The translations under genes and the position numbers were made by a program. Of a stretch of DNA of 64,000 nucleotides, positions 44,202-52,884 are shown piece after piece. Origin of the DNA: Syntrophomonas sp. (GTDB lineage Bacteria; Bacillota; Syntrophomonadia; Syntrophomonadales; Syntrophomonadaceae); contig JAENZN010000004.1 in NCBI GenBank assembly GCA_016841245.1, positions 1-64,000 of the forward strand, given 5' to 3'. Every line of letters begins with the position of its first letter. Within the stretch, counting starts at the first letter, position 1. The notes beneath the pieces were generated by a model. The model was not told the origin of the DNA. It did no database searches and saw only the letters and a program-made list of their open reading frames with translations.

Positions 44202-44739
44202 AGTTCAAACCCTCCTTTATAAGCTTTCTTCCCCTCAGGAGCCTGTTATCAACAGCAGCCCGAGACAGATTGAAAGCCCTTGCAAGATCGCTGATTTCTT
44301 CACCCAGGAAAAATTTCCTGACAAATATCTCCCGATCGGTCTTTTCAAAGGAATTGATTATTTTAATGACCTGTTCCTGATCTTGTCTCAGGAAAATCTG
44401 ATTTTCGAGGTTGATATCATCCTTTATCTCGACATCTTCTATGTCCATGACATTGTTCAGGCGTTTCTTGCGTCTGCATGTTAGCGCTTTGTATTTTGTC
44501 AGAATCAACAGCCATGTTCTAAAGTTTGCCTTTTCTTCATCAAACTCAGAGATCTTTACCCATGCATCAAGAAATACATCGGCCACACATTCCTCTATAT
44601 CTTCCTTGCTGTGCGATCCTGACAAAATATTGTAAGCAAGGCTGTAAATCGTTTTTGTGTATTTGCCTATCATATACTCATAGGCAGCCGAATCCTTGTT
44701 TCTTAACTTCTGGACAAGCTCACCCTGCGAATACTGCAA
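44194..44739 (-). CDS. ECF-like sigma factor 2
   Basis: A 181-residue sigma-70 family protein: region 2 AAYEYMIGKYTKTIYSLAYN, EDIEECVADVFLDAWVKI and FRTWLLILTKYKALTCRRKK; region 4 IINSFEKTDREIFVRKFFLG with ISDLARAFNLSRAAVDNRLL. TTG start follows GAAGGGGGAGAGGCT. Same length and layout as the sigma factor at 23263 but clearly different in sequence, so a second pathway rather than a recent copy. Confidence 0.87.
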   Translation of the reverse strand: MQYSQGELVQKLRNKDSAAYEYMIGKYTKTIYSLAYNILSGSHSKEDIEECVADVFLDAWVKISEFDEEKANFRTWLLILTKYKALTCRRKKRLNNVMDIEDVEIKDDINLENQIFLRQDQEQVIKIINSFEKTDREIFVRKFFLGEEISDLARAFNLSRAAVDNRLLRGRKLIKEGLNYE

Positions 44740-44799
44740 AGCCTCTCCCCCTTCAAATTCATTTCATATATTACTACGCGTGAAGAACAACATTTCTCT

Positions 44800-44838
44800 T
44801 AAAAAATGAAGAAAAGTCAGAAGCGGATAGCTTCTGAC
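44800..44838 (-). terminator. Terminator downstream of the helicase gene
   Basis: GTCAGAAGC and GCTTCTGAC pair perfectly around 5 bases. On the minus strand TTTTC TTCATTTTTT follows. It lies about 120 bp after the helicase stop. Confidence 0.7.
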
Positions 44839-44956
44839 CGTGATATGCAATAAATGAAAATTATATAAGAAAAATACCAGGCGAGTAATAAAAGGGCAGT
44901 AATTCCCTGGTGGTAAGTATTTACTTACAAAAAAAACTAGCTGAATGTCAACAGCA

Positions 44957-46459
44957 TTATTTCCCCCATATGCGCTGTAGTACCCGCTGGAGGAAGGGTT
45001 TCCTGGTTTCAGAAGCTTGAACTTGCCCGATATCGGTGTTTGCCTTGGCCTGGATGGCATCCGCTTGTTTCTCAATAGGGGGGCCGGGTTTTATTATTAT
45101 GTGGACTGTTTTTATCTGTTCGGATGGAGTCACTATATTGACCCGTTGGGGCTTTTTCTCATCTGATCTTACCTGAATTGATCGTTCTCTGGGCTTCTCA
45201 TGCTGCCGGTAAGGGTTGGTGTGTGAACGTTTGGTTTGAATTTCTTTTGAATTGGAACCAGAAACTGCCAGAGATAAATTGCTCTGCTGTAAGTTGGCCT
45301 GTATCCATTTCTCCACTGAAGCTCTGCCTTTATCGATAACATCCTCCGAGGGCAATTCCGCTTCAGGAATCATAGCTCCGATATGTTCTTCTATCTCATA
45401 CAGGCTCATGATGTCTTCGCTTGTAACTAACGTAATGGCCCGGCCGCCGTTACCGGCTCTGCCGGTACGTCCGATCCTATGCACATAGCTGTCTTTTTCG
45501 ATAGGGACATCATAGTTGACTACCAGGGACAAATCATCGATGTGAATACCGCGGGCGGCAACATCTGTGGCTACCAGCAGATGAAACTGTCCCTGCTTGA
45601 ACTGCTGCAGGGTCTTGAGACGCCTGGACTGGGGGATATCTCCGTGTAATAACTGAGAAGCATACCCTTTTCGCGATAAAAAGCGCTGAACTTTATCAAC
45701 CGTGTTGCGAGTATTACAGAAAATTATACAACTTTCCGGCTGCTCTAGCAGAAGCAGACGGTTCAACTGCAGGTTCTTTTCGTTATTATTCACACGATAA
45801 TATGCTTGTTGGGTAGTATCAACGGTCATGGTCGGTGATTCGATTTCTATGGTTACAGGACTTTTCATATATTCCCGGCATATTTTACGGACTTCAGCAG
45901 GAATGGTGGCAGAAAAAAGGAGAGTTACCCTATCTTTGGGAAGGGTTTTGATAATTCTCTCCACCTGATCAAGAAAACCCATGTCCAGCATCCGGTCTGC
46001 TTCATCAAGTACCAGAAAACGTATATTTCTGGTTTTTAGGTTCCTTTGACGAATGTGATCAAATACTCGGCCGGGTGTTCCAGTAACAATGGAAACACCC
46101 TTATTTAGGGCCTGAATTTCAACATTCATATTGTGCTGTCCGTATACAGCCGTTGTCTTGTGTTGAAGATGTTTTGAAATCAGTTGGAGATCGCTGTCTA
46201 CCTGGACTGCCAGTTCCCGTGTCGGTGTGAGAATGAGGCCTTGGGGCCCAGACGCTCCGGACTCAGTCAGCTGCAGCATGGACACGCCAAAAACAGCAGT
46301 CTTGCCACTGCCCGTTTTTGACATGACGATTAGATCTTCCTGATTTAGAATATGAGGAATGGCCCTTCTTTGCACCTCTGTAGGTGACTCAAAGCCCATT
46401 TCTTCTAGGGCCTTTAATATAGGTGGTGAAACACCAAGGTTTCTAAAGCTACTGTTCAT
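44957..46459 (-). CDS. DEAD-box ATP-dependent RNA helicase
   Basis: A 500-residue RNA helicase. Motifs in order: Q motif FESPTEVQRRAIPHIL, Walker A SKTGSGKTAV, PTRELAVQ, TPGRVFDH, VLDEADRMLD, LFSATIP, IIFCNTRNT, VATDVAARGIHI and HRIGRTGRAG. Residues 385-500 form a basic, low-complexity tail (HEKPRERSIQVRSDEKKPQR) that would aid RNA binding, like CshA-type enzymes for ribosome assembly or mRNA decay. ATG follows AAAGAAGATTATA. Divergent from the PurF-like gene. Confidence 0.9.
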   Translation of the reverse strand: MNSSFRNLGVSPPILKALEEMGFESPTEVQRRAIPHILNQEDLIVMSKTGSGKTAVFGVSMLQLTESGASGPQGLILTPTRELAVQVDSDLQLISKHLQHKTTAVYGQHNMNVEIQALNKGVSIVTGTPGRVFDHIRQRNLKTRNIRFLVLDEADRMLDMGFLDQVERIIKTLPKDRVTLLFSATIPAEVRKICREYMKSPVTIEIESPTMTVDTTQQAYYRVNNNEKNLQLNRLLLLEQPESCIIFCNTRNTVDKVQRFLSRKGYASQLLHGDIPQSRRLKTLQQFKQGQFHLLVATDVAARGIHIDDLSLVVNYDVPIEKDSYVHRIGRTGRAGNGGRAITLVTSEDIMSLYEIEEHIGAMIPEAELPSEDVIDKGRASVEKWIQANLQQSNLSLAVSGSNSKEIQTKRSHTNPYRQHEKPRERSIQVRSDEKKPQRVNIVTPSEQIKTVHIIIKPGPPIEKQADAIQAKANTDIGQVQASETRKPFLQRVLQRIWGK

Positions 46460-46731
46460 TATAATCTTCTTTCAATATTGCTAGTAGATACTCTAATCAT
46501 ATCATTTGCTACTGAATTATTCCATAAGGTATTATCAATACGACCTGCATAGAAGCTCTGACGATTAAGGGTTTTATGGATTCCCAATATAAATTCCGTG
46601 GACGCATAGAGATGTATGAGGTATCCTTATTACTGTGGCATGAATATAAAATATTGTTGCTTATAATTAAAGTGCAATTATACATGGGCAAAACATGTCA
46701 GTTAAAAAGCATTTTAAGGAGTGTAGATACT

Positions 46732-48129
46732 GTGAGTGGATTTTTTGGTGTTGTATCAAAAGAAGATTGCGTTACAGATGTATATTTTGGTACCGATTAC
46801 CATTCGCACTTGGGAACTAGTACGGGTGGGATGGCGATTTGGAACGGAAACAGTTTTAACAGATCAATACATAACATCGAAAATACTCAGTTCAGAGCAA
46901 AATTTGAATCTGAACTGCCAAAAATAAAAGGCAATATGGGTATAGGCTGTATAAGCGATACCGAGCCTCAGCCTTTGACCGTGCGTTCACGTCTTGGTCA
47001 ATATGCGATCAGTACAGTAGGAAGAATCAATAATTTGTATGAAATAGCAGAAAAGGAATTGGATCGAAATATTCATTTTATGGAAACAAGCAAAGGTACT
47101 ATTAACCCAACCGAGTTTGTATCTGTAATTATAGATCAGGAAGACTCATTTAAGGATGGATTGTTAAAAGCACAGGAATTGATTGAGGGATCCTGTTCAA
47201 TTCTGCTTTTAACCCCGCAAGGGATTTATGCTTCGAGGGATAAACTGGGCAGAACGCCTTTAATAGCAGGTGAGAAAGAAGGTTCGTATTGCGTTTCCTT
47301 TGAGTCCTCAACTTTTACCAATCTCGGATATACATTCAACTATGAACTTGGCCCAGGAGAAATAATTTTTCTGACCCCGGATGGTATTGAGAAAATTGCG
47401 CCCCCGGGGGATAAAATGAAAATTTGTGCTTTTCTATGGGTCTATTATGGTTACCCATCATCAACTTATGAGGGAATGAACGTGGAGGTTATGCGTTATA
47501 GAAATGGTGCAGCCATGGCCAAAAAGGATGATGTGGAAATCGATATGGTTGCCGGAATACCTGACTCGGGTGTCGGACATGCCATTGGTTATTCTAACCA
47601 ATCAAAGGTACCCTTTGGACGACCTTTTGTAAAATATACGCCAACCTGGGCCAGGAGTTTTATGCCGCAGGATCAGCATATAAGAAATCTTGTTGCCAGA
47701 ATGAAACTTATGCCCATTCCGGAACTGGTTTCAGAAAAACGACTCCTCTTTTGCGATGATTCAATTGTTCGCGGCACACAGATGAGAGAAACCGTGGATT
47801 TGCTATATAAATGCAACGCCCGTGAAGTTCATATTCGGCCCGCTTGTCCGCCTCTTGTATTCGGCTGCAAATACTTGAACTTCTCAACTTCACGGTCAGA
47901 AATGGATCTTATAGCAAGACAGGCCATCATCGAACTGGAAGGGGAAGAACCGGAGTGCTATGATGGATATTGTGATCCGGACAATGATCAATATGATTGT
48001 ATGGTGAATAGCATCAAAAAACTACTTAACTTTTCCACGCTGAAATACCAAAACATTCATGACATGCTTGACGCAATCGGTATAGATAAGGATAGAATCT
48101 GTACTTACTGTTGGAATGGGAAGGGATAA
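46732..48129 (+). CDS. PurF paralogue (amidophosphoribosyltransferase-like) lacking the Cys nucleophile
   Basis: A 465-residue relative of glutamine PRPP amidotransferase, first enzyme of purine synthesis. The GTG start follows TTTTAAGGAGTGTAGATACT. Translation begins with SGFFGVVSKED where PurF has CGxxG; the N-terminal Cys nucleophile is Ser. Elsewhere the family is kept: SRDKLGRTPLIAG, AGIPDSGVGHAIGYSNQS, the PRPP loop LFCDDSIVRGTQMRETV, and Fe-S ligands (ICAFLWVYYG, FGCKYLNFSTS, ICTYCWNGKG). So the PRPP-binding half looks intact while glutamine use is doubtful; it may use ammonia or have another role. Longer frames upstream lack ribosome sites. Confidence 0.8.
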   Translation: MSGFFGVVSKEDCVTDVYFGTDYHSHLGTSTGGMAIWNGNSFNRSIHNIENTQFRAKFESELPKIKGNMGIGCISDTEPQPLTVRSRLGQYAISTVGRINNLYEIAEKELDRNIHFMETSKGTINPTEFVSVIIDQEDSFKDGLLKAQELIEGSCSILLLTPQGIYASRDKLGRTPLIAGEKEGSYCVSFESSTFTNLGYTFNYELGPGEIIFLTPDGIEKIAPPGDKMKICAFLWVYYGYPSSTYEGMNVEVMRYRNGAAMAKKDDVEIDMVAGIPDSGVGHAIGYSNQSKVPFGRPFVKYTPTWARSFMPQDQHIRNLVARMKLMPIPELVSEKRLLFCDDSIVRGTQMRETVDLLYKCNAREVHIRPACPPLVFGCKYLNFSTSRSEMDLIARQAIIELEGEEPECYDGYCDPDNDQYDCMVNSIKKLLNFSTLKYQNIHDMLDAIGIDKDRICTYCWNGKG

Positions 48130-48443
48130 TAATAGGTGCTCCGGCTGATAACATTGAAGCCAGCGAGAATTTCTCTATAACCAGATAGATGAGCATCGGT
48201 AGTGACGATAATAATATCCTGGCGGGCGGGGGAGAGGTTGGCAGAATACGAAACAATAAATTGGGCTTTGTAATATCTGGAATCATCAGAATTCGCAGAG
48301 CCTTTTTTTGATATGTCTTATAGAACAATACAGCGTTAATTGCGGATGATCCTGAGATTTGGTGTGTATAGTTTCCGGCTGAATGACCGATGCTGTCCAA
48401 TCAATTAAATTGGGGATGTATCGGGTTTAGGCTCATGACCCCC
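48130..48443. other. Spacer without recognised gene
   Basis: About 310 bases between the PurF-like gene and the regulator fragment. Frames exist on both strands, none with a good start or recognisable motif. A run of TTTTTTT at about 48304 follows a poor stem (CAGAATTCGCAG). Confidence 0.35.
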
Positions 48444-48840
48444 CTATGAACCATACAAGTAGCCAGTGGCTTCGAGAGAATCATATGTAATGAGAGCAAT
48501 AAAAAGATTAACCTGGTTTTCCGTTTTATTGAAATCGATATTTAGCAGTTCTTCAATCTTATTAACCCGGTATCTTAACGTATTAACATGAATAAATAGA
48601 TCATCGGCAGTCTTCTTCCAATTCATGTTGTTCTTAAACAGAATTCTTAAAGAGTCCAGCAATCCACTATCATTTGCCAAATCATACTCAAGTAGTATAA
48701 CGAGTGTGTCATAACAGTATTTCTTCAATAATTTGGCATCCAACATATATAATAATGAAAAGGGAGCAAAGTCGAGAAAATGTTTGTTGTCATGTTTATA
48801 ACCAAGCAGTCTGGATAGAAGCAGCAAAAAAAGTATATTG
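48444..48840 (-). pseudogene. C-terminal fragment of a PucR/CdaR-type regulator
   Basis: The minus-strand frame reads FSLLYMLDAKLLKKYCYDTL, LLDSLRILFKNNMNWKKTAD, DLFIHVNTLRYRVNKIEELL and NIDFNKTENQVNLFIAL. This is the helix-turn-helix (HTH_30) end of PucR/CdaR-family activators. The N-terminal sensory part is missing; the frame runs back into the KamA gene end. It directly follows the aminomutase gene and may once have been its regulator. Confidence 0.7.
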
Positions 48841-48843
48841 TTA

Positions 48844-50019
48844 TTAATGTAAGGGACTATCAGCTGTTTCATCCTCATGAATATTAGGGATGGTAGTAAT
48901 TTCACCACGATAATTTTGTAAAGTATATTTTTCCTCGTCTTTTTCAACGATATAATAATCAGGCATTAATGGAATCTTGCCTATTTTAGTTGCAATAACA
49001 TACATGGGCTGAGCTAAACCGGAAGTATGTCCTCTAATCGTATCCCTAATCAATTCAGCACCTTTTTCTACCGGGGTTCTAAAATGGTCAATACCAGGTG
49101 CTGGTTCTAAGTAGAAAACATAATATGGCCTAATTCTTATATTCAACAATTTTTGGTGCAGTTCTTTAAAAGACTTTTTATCATCATTTATTCCTTTTAA
49201 TAACACTGCCTGGTTACCTACATTAACTCCACAGGTTAATAATGCCCATACTGACTCAGCAGTTTTTTCCGTTATCTCATTGGCGTGATTGCATTGGGTA
49301 TTGAGCCAAATAGGCACTTTATGATATCTTCCTAAGACTCTCTGCAACCCTTTGGTAATACGGTGGGGAAGTACAATAGGAAGTCTGCTGCCAAAGCGAA
49401 TCATCTCTATATGGGGTATTTCTCTAAGTTTACAGATTATATAATCAATCTTTTCATCAGAAAGAAGTAGCGGGTCTCCACCTGTCACTAATACTTCTCT
49501 AAGTTCAGTATGTTCTCTAATCCATTCCAGCCCTTCATCAACATCAAATCTAAGCTGTAAAGATTTATCTACTACTAATTCTTTACGGAAACAGTGCCGA
49601 CAGTAAATTCCGCATTTATTCACAACGGTAAAGGCAATCCGGTCACGATATTGCCTGGCTATAGTATCGGGTCTCTCTTCATCTCCTGACCTATTTTCTT
49701 TATATACCAGGTAATTTTCGATACCATAAAGATTATTTTGTTCATGGATAGAAGGGACAACCTGTTTTCTAACGGGGCAGTTGGAATTGTTCGGGTCCAT
49801 TAGAGAAGCGAAGTACGGTGTGGTTCCCCATCTGGCCGTGGTTTCTTCTATGGCTTTTTCTTCCCCGGGCGTTATATTAATATATTTTTTCAATTCTTCC
49901 AAAGTATTTACCTGATTGCTCATCTGATACTGCCATTCTTCCATTTTATCTGCGTAGTTATATTTTACAACTTCTTCTGCCAGCGGAGTATTTATAGGTT
50001 GGTTCCGTAGGTCTTGCAT
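48844..50019 (-). CDS. KamA-family radical SAM aminomutase (lysine 2,3-aminomutase-like)
   Basis: A 391-residue radical SAM enzyme moving an amino group from C2 to C3 of an amino acid with PLP. The cluster motif is CGIYCRHCFR (about 136-145); LVTGGDPLLLSDEKI is the SAM-binding GGD; GNQAVLLKGINDD contains the first substrate Asp; HFRTPVEKG holds the PLP Lys. The second substrate Asp of lysine 2,3-aminomutases (in QCDLSEG) is replaced by Glu in FYLEPAPG. So lysine is possible, but another substrate such as ornithine or glutamate should be considered. ATG follows AAGGGACATTACAAGT. Confidence 0.82.
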   Translation of the reverse strand: MQDLRNQPINTPLAEEVVKYNYADKMEEWQYQMSNQVNTLEELKKYINITPGEEKAIEETTARWGTTPYFASLMDPNNSNCPVRKQVVPSIHEQNNLYGIENYLVYKENRSGDEERPDTIARQYRDRIAFTVVNKCGIYCRHCFRKELVVDKSLQLRFDVDEGLEWIREHTELREVLVTGGDPLLLSDEKIDYIICKLREIPHIEMIRFGSRLPIVLPHRITKGLQRVLGRYHKVPIWLNTQCNHANEITEKTAESVWALLTCGVNVGNQAVLLKGINDDKKSFKELHQKLLNIRIRPYYVFYLEPAPGIDHFRTPVEKGAELIRDTIRGHTSGLAQPMYVIATKIGKIPLMPDYYIVEKDEEKYTLQNYRGEITTIPNIHEDETADSPLH

Positions 50020-50607
50020 ACTTGTAATGTCCCTTCTGCCTTTATATTAAAGACTTAATTAATAATATTATCTGAATCTAGATTTCTGACATATATCAGT
50101 TTATATGAAATTTATCTTATAATTAGTTTCTATTTTTAATTGAAATTTAAGCATGCAATTATTGGAGATATTTTTAATCAGCAACAACTCACCAAAATAT
50201 ATTCTATTAACTAGATTTGATAGAGGTCAGTTTTTCTTGTTAATCCTTACTTCCTGAACATTACTGGCTACAACTCAGGAGGAGGAACGAACATTTACTG
50301 TATTTTTTCTCTGTAGTGGTAGGGCGAAATAAAGGAACTTGACTCCAGGGAATTAGAGCAGTACGCTTCTGACGATGTGTAAATCAAAGAAATGCTAAGA
50401 GCGAGCTGAAAAATTTGGAATGCAAATACTTTTAATTTTCAGGGAATTTTACCGGGGTAAAAAGGTGAAGTTAGAAAGGGCCCATCCTGCTTGTGTTTAT
50501 TGAATTCAGTTTTTTTGGTGCAATTTTGTTTAGAGAAAACATTGCTTTATAATACAATCACGGTTAAAATATCAAAGGTAAAATTTAAATTTAGAGAAAA
50601 GGGGATA
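50020..50607. other. Intergenic region, promoter of the aminomutase and leader of the small gene
   Basis: Nearly 590 bases, AT-rich to 50270. CTCAGGAGGAGGAACG at 50275 resembles a ribosome site but no long frame follows it. I recognise no RNA structure. Confidence 0.4.
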
Positions 50608-50799
50608 ATGAAAACTTTGGAAGAGCAAAACAAAAAAGTAAACTGGGCTGGGTTTGTAGAAACAACTATTGTGAATTTTTTTCAGGAAAATGAACTTGAA
50701 AAGCTTTCATTAGAAGACGGAAAAGGGAATAAGGCTAAATTGAGCAAACAAAAAGATAATGTAATTAAGGTTGAATATACTTCAACTACGACATTATAA
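50608..50799 (+). CDS. Small charged protein, unknown function
   Basis: A 63-residue protein: MKTLEEQNKKVNWAGFVETT, then FFQENELEKLSLEDGKGNKA and a C-terminal VIKVEYTSTTTL. ATG 50608 follows AAAAGGGGATA. The acidic-basic mix and a predicted strand end suggest a small soluble protein. I do not recognise the family. Confidence 0.55.
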   Translation: MKTLEEQNKKVNWAGFVETTIVNFFQENELEKLSLEDGKGNKAKLSKQKDNVIKVEYTSTTTL

Positions 50800-50997
50800 A
50801 TAAGAAGTTATAAGGTTTCCATTACGGCTGCGAAGTTCATCCAGGAAATTCTTTTCTATGCTTGAGCCTCTCAAGAATGCTCAAGGAGGTCAAAGTCTGA
50901 AACAGTAACCTGAAACACCTGTAAAAAAAGGCGCAGCCAAACAAGCCATCCGTTGATGACTTTTAAAAAAAGGTTTTATCAATAAGCAATCAAGAGG

Positions 50998-51370
50998 CTG
51001 CCATAATACGGTAACCTTGAGTTTTAAGTTTTTCAGCTTGTTAAGGCGTGATAAACCCATCGATGGCAAGCTCCAGTTCTGGGAGTTTATCTTTCATAGA
51101 ACCGTGAATGAGTGGTTCAATATCAAAACTGTTATCCAAAGGATTTAGCAAAAGCTCGTTGATGATGTTCATAGAACTTTTGCCAAAAGTATCTGAAACA
51201 ACATTTCCAAGTTGAATATTAGATACGGTTAAAGAGTTTTGTAGACGGTTTTTCTCGCTTGACATAAAGTTAGTCAGTTTAAAGCGGTAACGCATAAGGT
51301 CACGAAGCTGCCAGATAGCAAGAGGAGGCATAAAAAACAATAAGATTGGGGAAACGATTTTTAAAGCCAT
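50998..51370 (-). pseudogene. IS110-family transposase remnant
   Basis: The minus frame reads IWQLRDLMRYRFKLTNFMSS, EKNRLQNSLTVSNIQLGNVV, IHGSMKDKLPELELAIDGFI and then TP-stop-QAEKLK. The family sequence continues after the TAA at about 51041-51043, so that codon is a mutation (GAA to TAA would fit). Only the middle of the gene is left; the catalytic N-terminal and C-terminal domains are absent. Confidence 0.75.
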
Positions 51371-51672
51371 AGGGAAACTCCTTTCAAAAAATTATAGGGG
51401 TAGACAGCATTGACTGATTGTATGGCAATAAACGAGTAATGTTTATACAAAGATAAGTCTGCGTGCTCGAAGTCACACTTATTTGTGCTTGGAAAGGCAA
51501 TCTACACCTATAATTATGCGGTCACTCCAATGATGGAGCAGCCCACTCACCTCCCCGTGATTTGTAGTTAACTGTTATCCCTATAGCGGTAGAATAGTAA
51601 AAAAACAGCTCCGTGCCAATACGTTTCATTGCGTTTTGTGCCTTGAGTGAAACGAAAGGAATGGAAATAATT
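51371..51672. other. Flank of the IS110 remnant and lipoprotein promoter region
   Basis: About 300 bases. I see no gene. AGTCACACTTATTTGTGCTT near 51470 is a short imperfect dyad (CACA/TGTG). Confidence 0.35.
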
Positions 51673-52608
51673 ATGAACAAAAACCTGCTGTTGGTACTTG
51701 TTTTATTATTGAGTGTTTCTCTTTTTGGTTGTACTAATGAAAGTAATGAAGCTCAGCCGATAAAAGAAGCAGAACATTCGCAGCAAACCGATGAAGCAGA
51801 TAAAGAGGCAGTCGCGAGTTTGGTTGAAAGTTTTGGGAGCAAACTTCAAAACTTATCGCTGCAAGCTCCCCAGGATATATTAAATAAAAGTATACAGGAG
51901 AACTACAGCGATTATGTATCTCCTGCACTTCTGGCAGAATGGCTAAGCGATCCTCAAAATGTTCCCGGGCGGACGGGTTCAAGTCCGTGGCCGGACCGCA
52001 TAGAAATTCTTACTATTAATAAACTATTGGAGAATACGTACGAAGTTCAGGGTGAAATAATTGAAATAAGCAGCATGGAGAGTGTGAGCGGAGGGGTTGC
52101 AGCCAAGCGGCCGATTACTCTCGAAGTTAAAAAAGTCGAGAATCGCTGGCTTATTGATGCGGTTACGCTAGGTGCTTACCAAGAAAACAATACAATAGTA
52201 TACAAAAACACAGAATATGGCTTCAATTTTTCCCTGCCTAAAAGCTGGCAGGGTTATTCAATTTTAACTGATACCTGGGAGGGTTTTGCGGTTGAAGGTT
52301 CGCAGGGGGATGATCAAACCGGACCACAGATTTCCATCAGACATCCTCAATGGACATCCCAAAACCAGCGGCAGGATATCCCCATAATGATCTTCAGTCT
52401 TGCTCAATGGGAATCATTACAGCGAGAACAGTTCCATATTGGGGCAGCACCTGTGGGCCCCAGCGAACTTGGACGCAATACCAGGTACGTTTTTGCACTT
52501 CCAGCACGTTATAACTATGCATTCCCAACCGGATATGAAGAAGTGGTAAATATCCTGAAGAGTGATCCGCTTCAAGCGATAGACGATAAGCAAATGGATA
52601 AATTATAA
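51673..52608 (+). CDS. Lipoprotein with NTF2-like and PsbP-like layout, unknown role
   Basis: A 311-residue lipoprotein. The signal LLLVLVLLLSVSLFGC ends in a lipobox with Cys near 19. Residues about 35-175 contain repeated strand motifs resembling an NTF2-like fold (ILTINKLLENTYEVQGEIIE, ITLEVKKVENRWLIDAV). Residues 180-300 (YKNTEYGFNFSLPKSWQGYS, YNYAFPTGYEEVVNILKSD) resemble small surface domains common in Clostridia. ATG 51673 is chosen because GGAAATAATT precedes it; ATG 51661 in frame is the alternative. Function unknown. Confidence 0.65.
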   Translation: MNKNLLLVLVLLLSVSLFGCTNESNEAQPIKEAEHSQQTDEADKEAVASLVESFGSKLQNLSLQAPQDILNKSIQENYSDYVSPALLAEWLSDPQNVPGRTGSSPWPDRIEILTINKLLENTYEVQGEIIEISSMESVSGGVAAKRPITLEVKKVENRWLIDAVTLGAYQENNTIVYKNTEYGFNFSLPKSWQGYSILTDTWEGFAVEGSQGDDQTGPQISIRHPQWTSQNQRQDIPIMIFSLAQWESLQREQFHIGAAPVGPSELGRNTRYVFALPARYNYAFPTGYEEVVNILKSDPLQAIDDKQMDKL

Positions 52609-52701
52609 TATTACTAATTTTACCGCAAAACCTGAGGGTACCAAAACCATGAGATAGTCTTCTAATTGACAGGTTCTTTTTAATAGTATTATATTAATAG
52701 T

Positions 52702-52799
52702 GAGGTCATATGACTGACGGAAGTGGAATTAACCACGTGAAGTATGACTGATAGATGCCGACCGTCTGGGTAACAAAGCCTGGGTTGTCGGCTTTTTTA
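52702..52799 (+). ncRNA. ZTP (pfl) riboswitch with terminator
   Basis: The ZTP aptamer senses the purine intermediate ZMP/ZTP. Here AGGTCATATGACTGACGGAA matches the conserved first part (GUGACUGGCG in most), AAGTGGAATTAACCAC the hairpin, and ACCGTCTGGGTA the conserved second part (CCGCCUGGGCA). A terminator overlaps it: GCCGAC (52757-52762) pairs with GTCGGC (52787-52792), followed by TTTTTT. ZTP binding should prevent the terminator, turning on the AICAR transformylase gene. It ends 85 bp before that start. Confidence 0.85.
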
Positions 52800-52884
52800 T
52801 ACACAAAATGTGGTTAATACCAGGAGTAATTTGAGAATATAATGCAGGAAGCGTTACAAAATTTTATTAGGAGGAGAGTTCGAC

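Noticed and set aside
48026-48400. Minus-strand frame of 124 codons
   Set aside because: It overlaps the PurF-like gene end, has no ribosome site and no recognisable motif.
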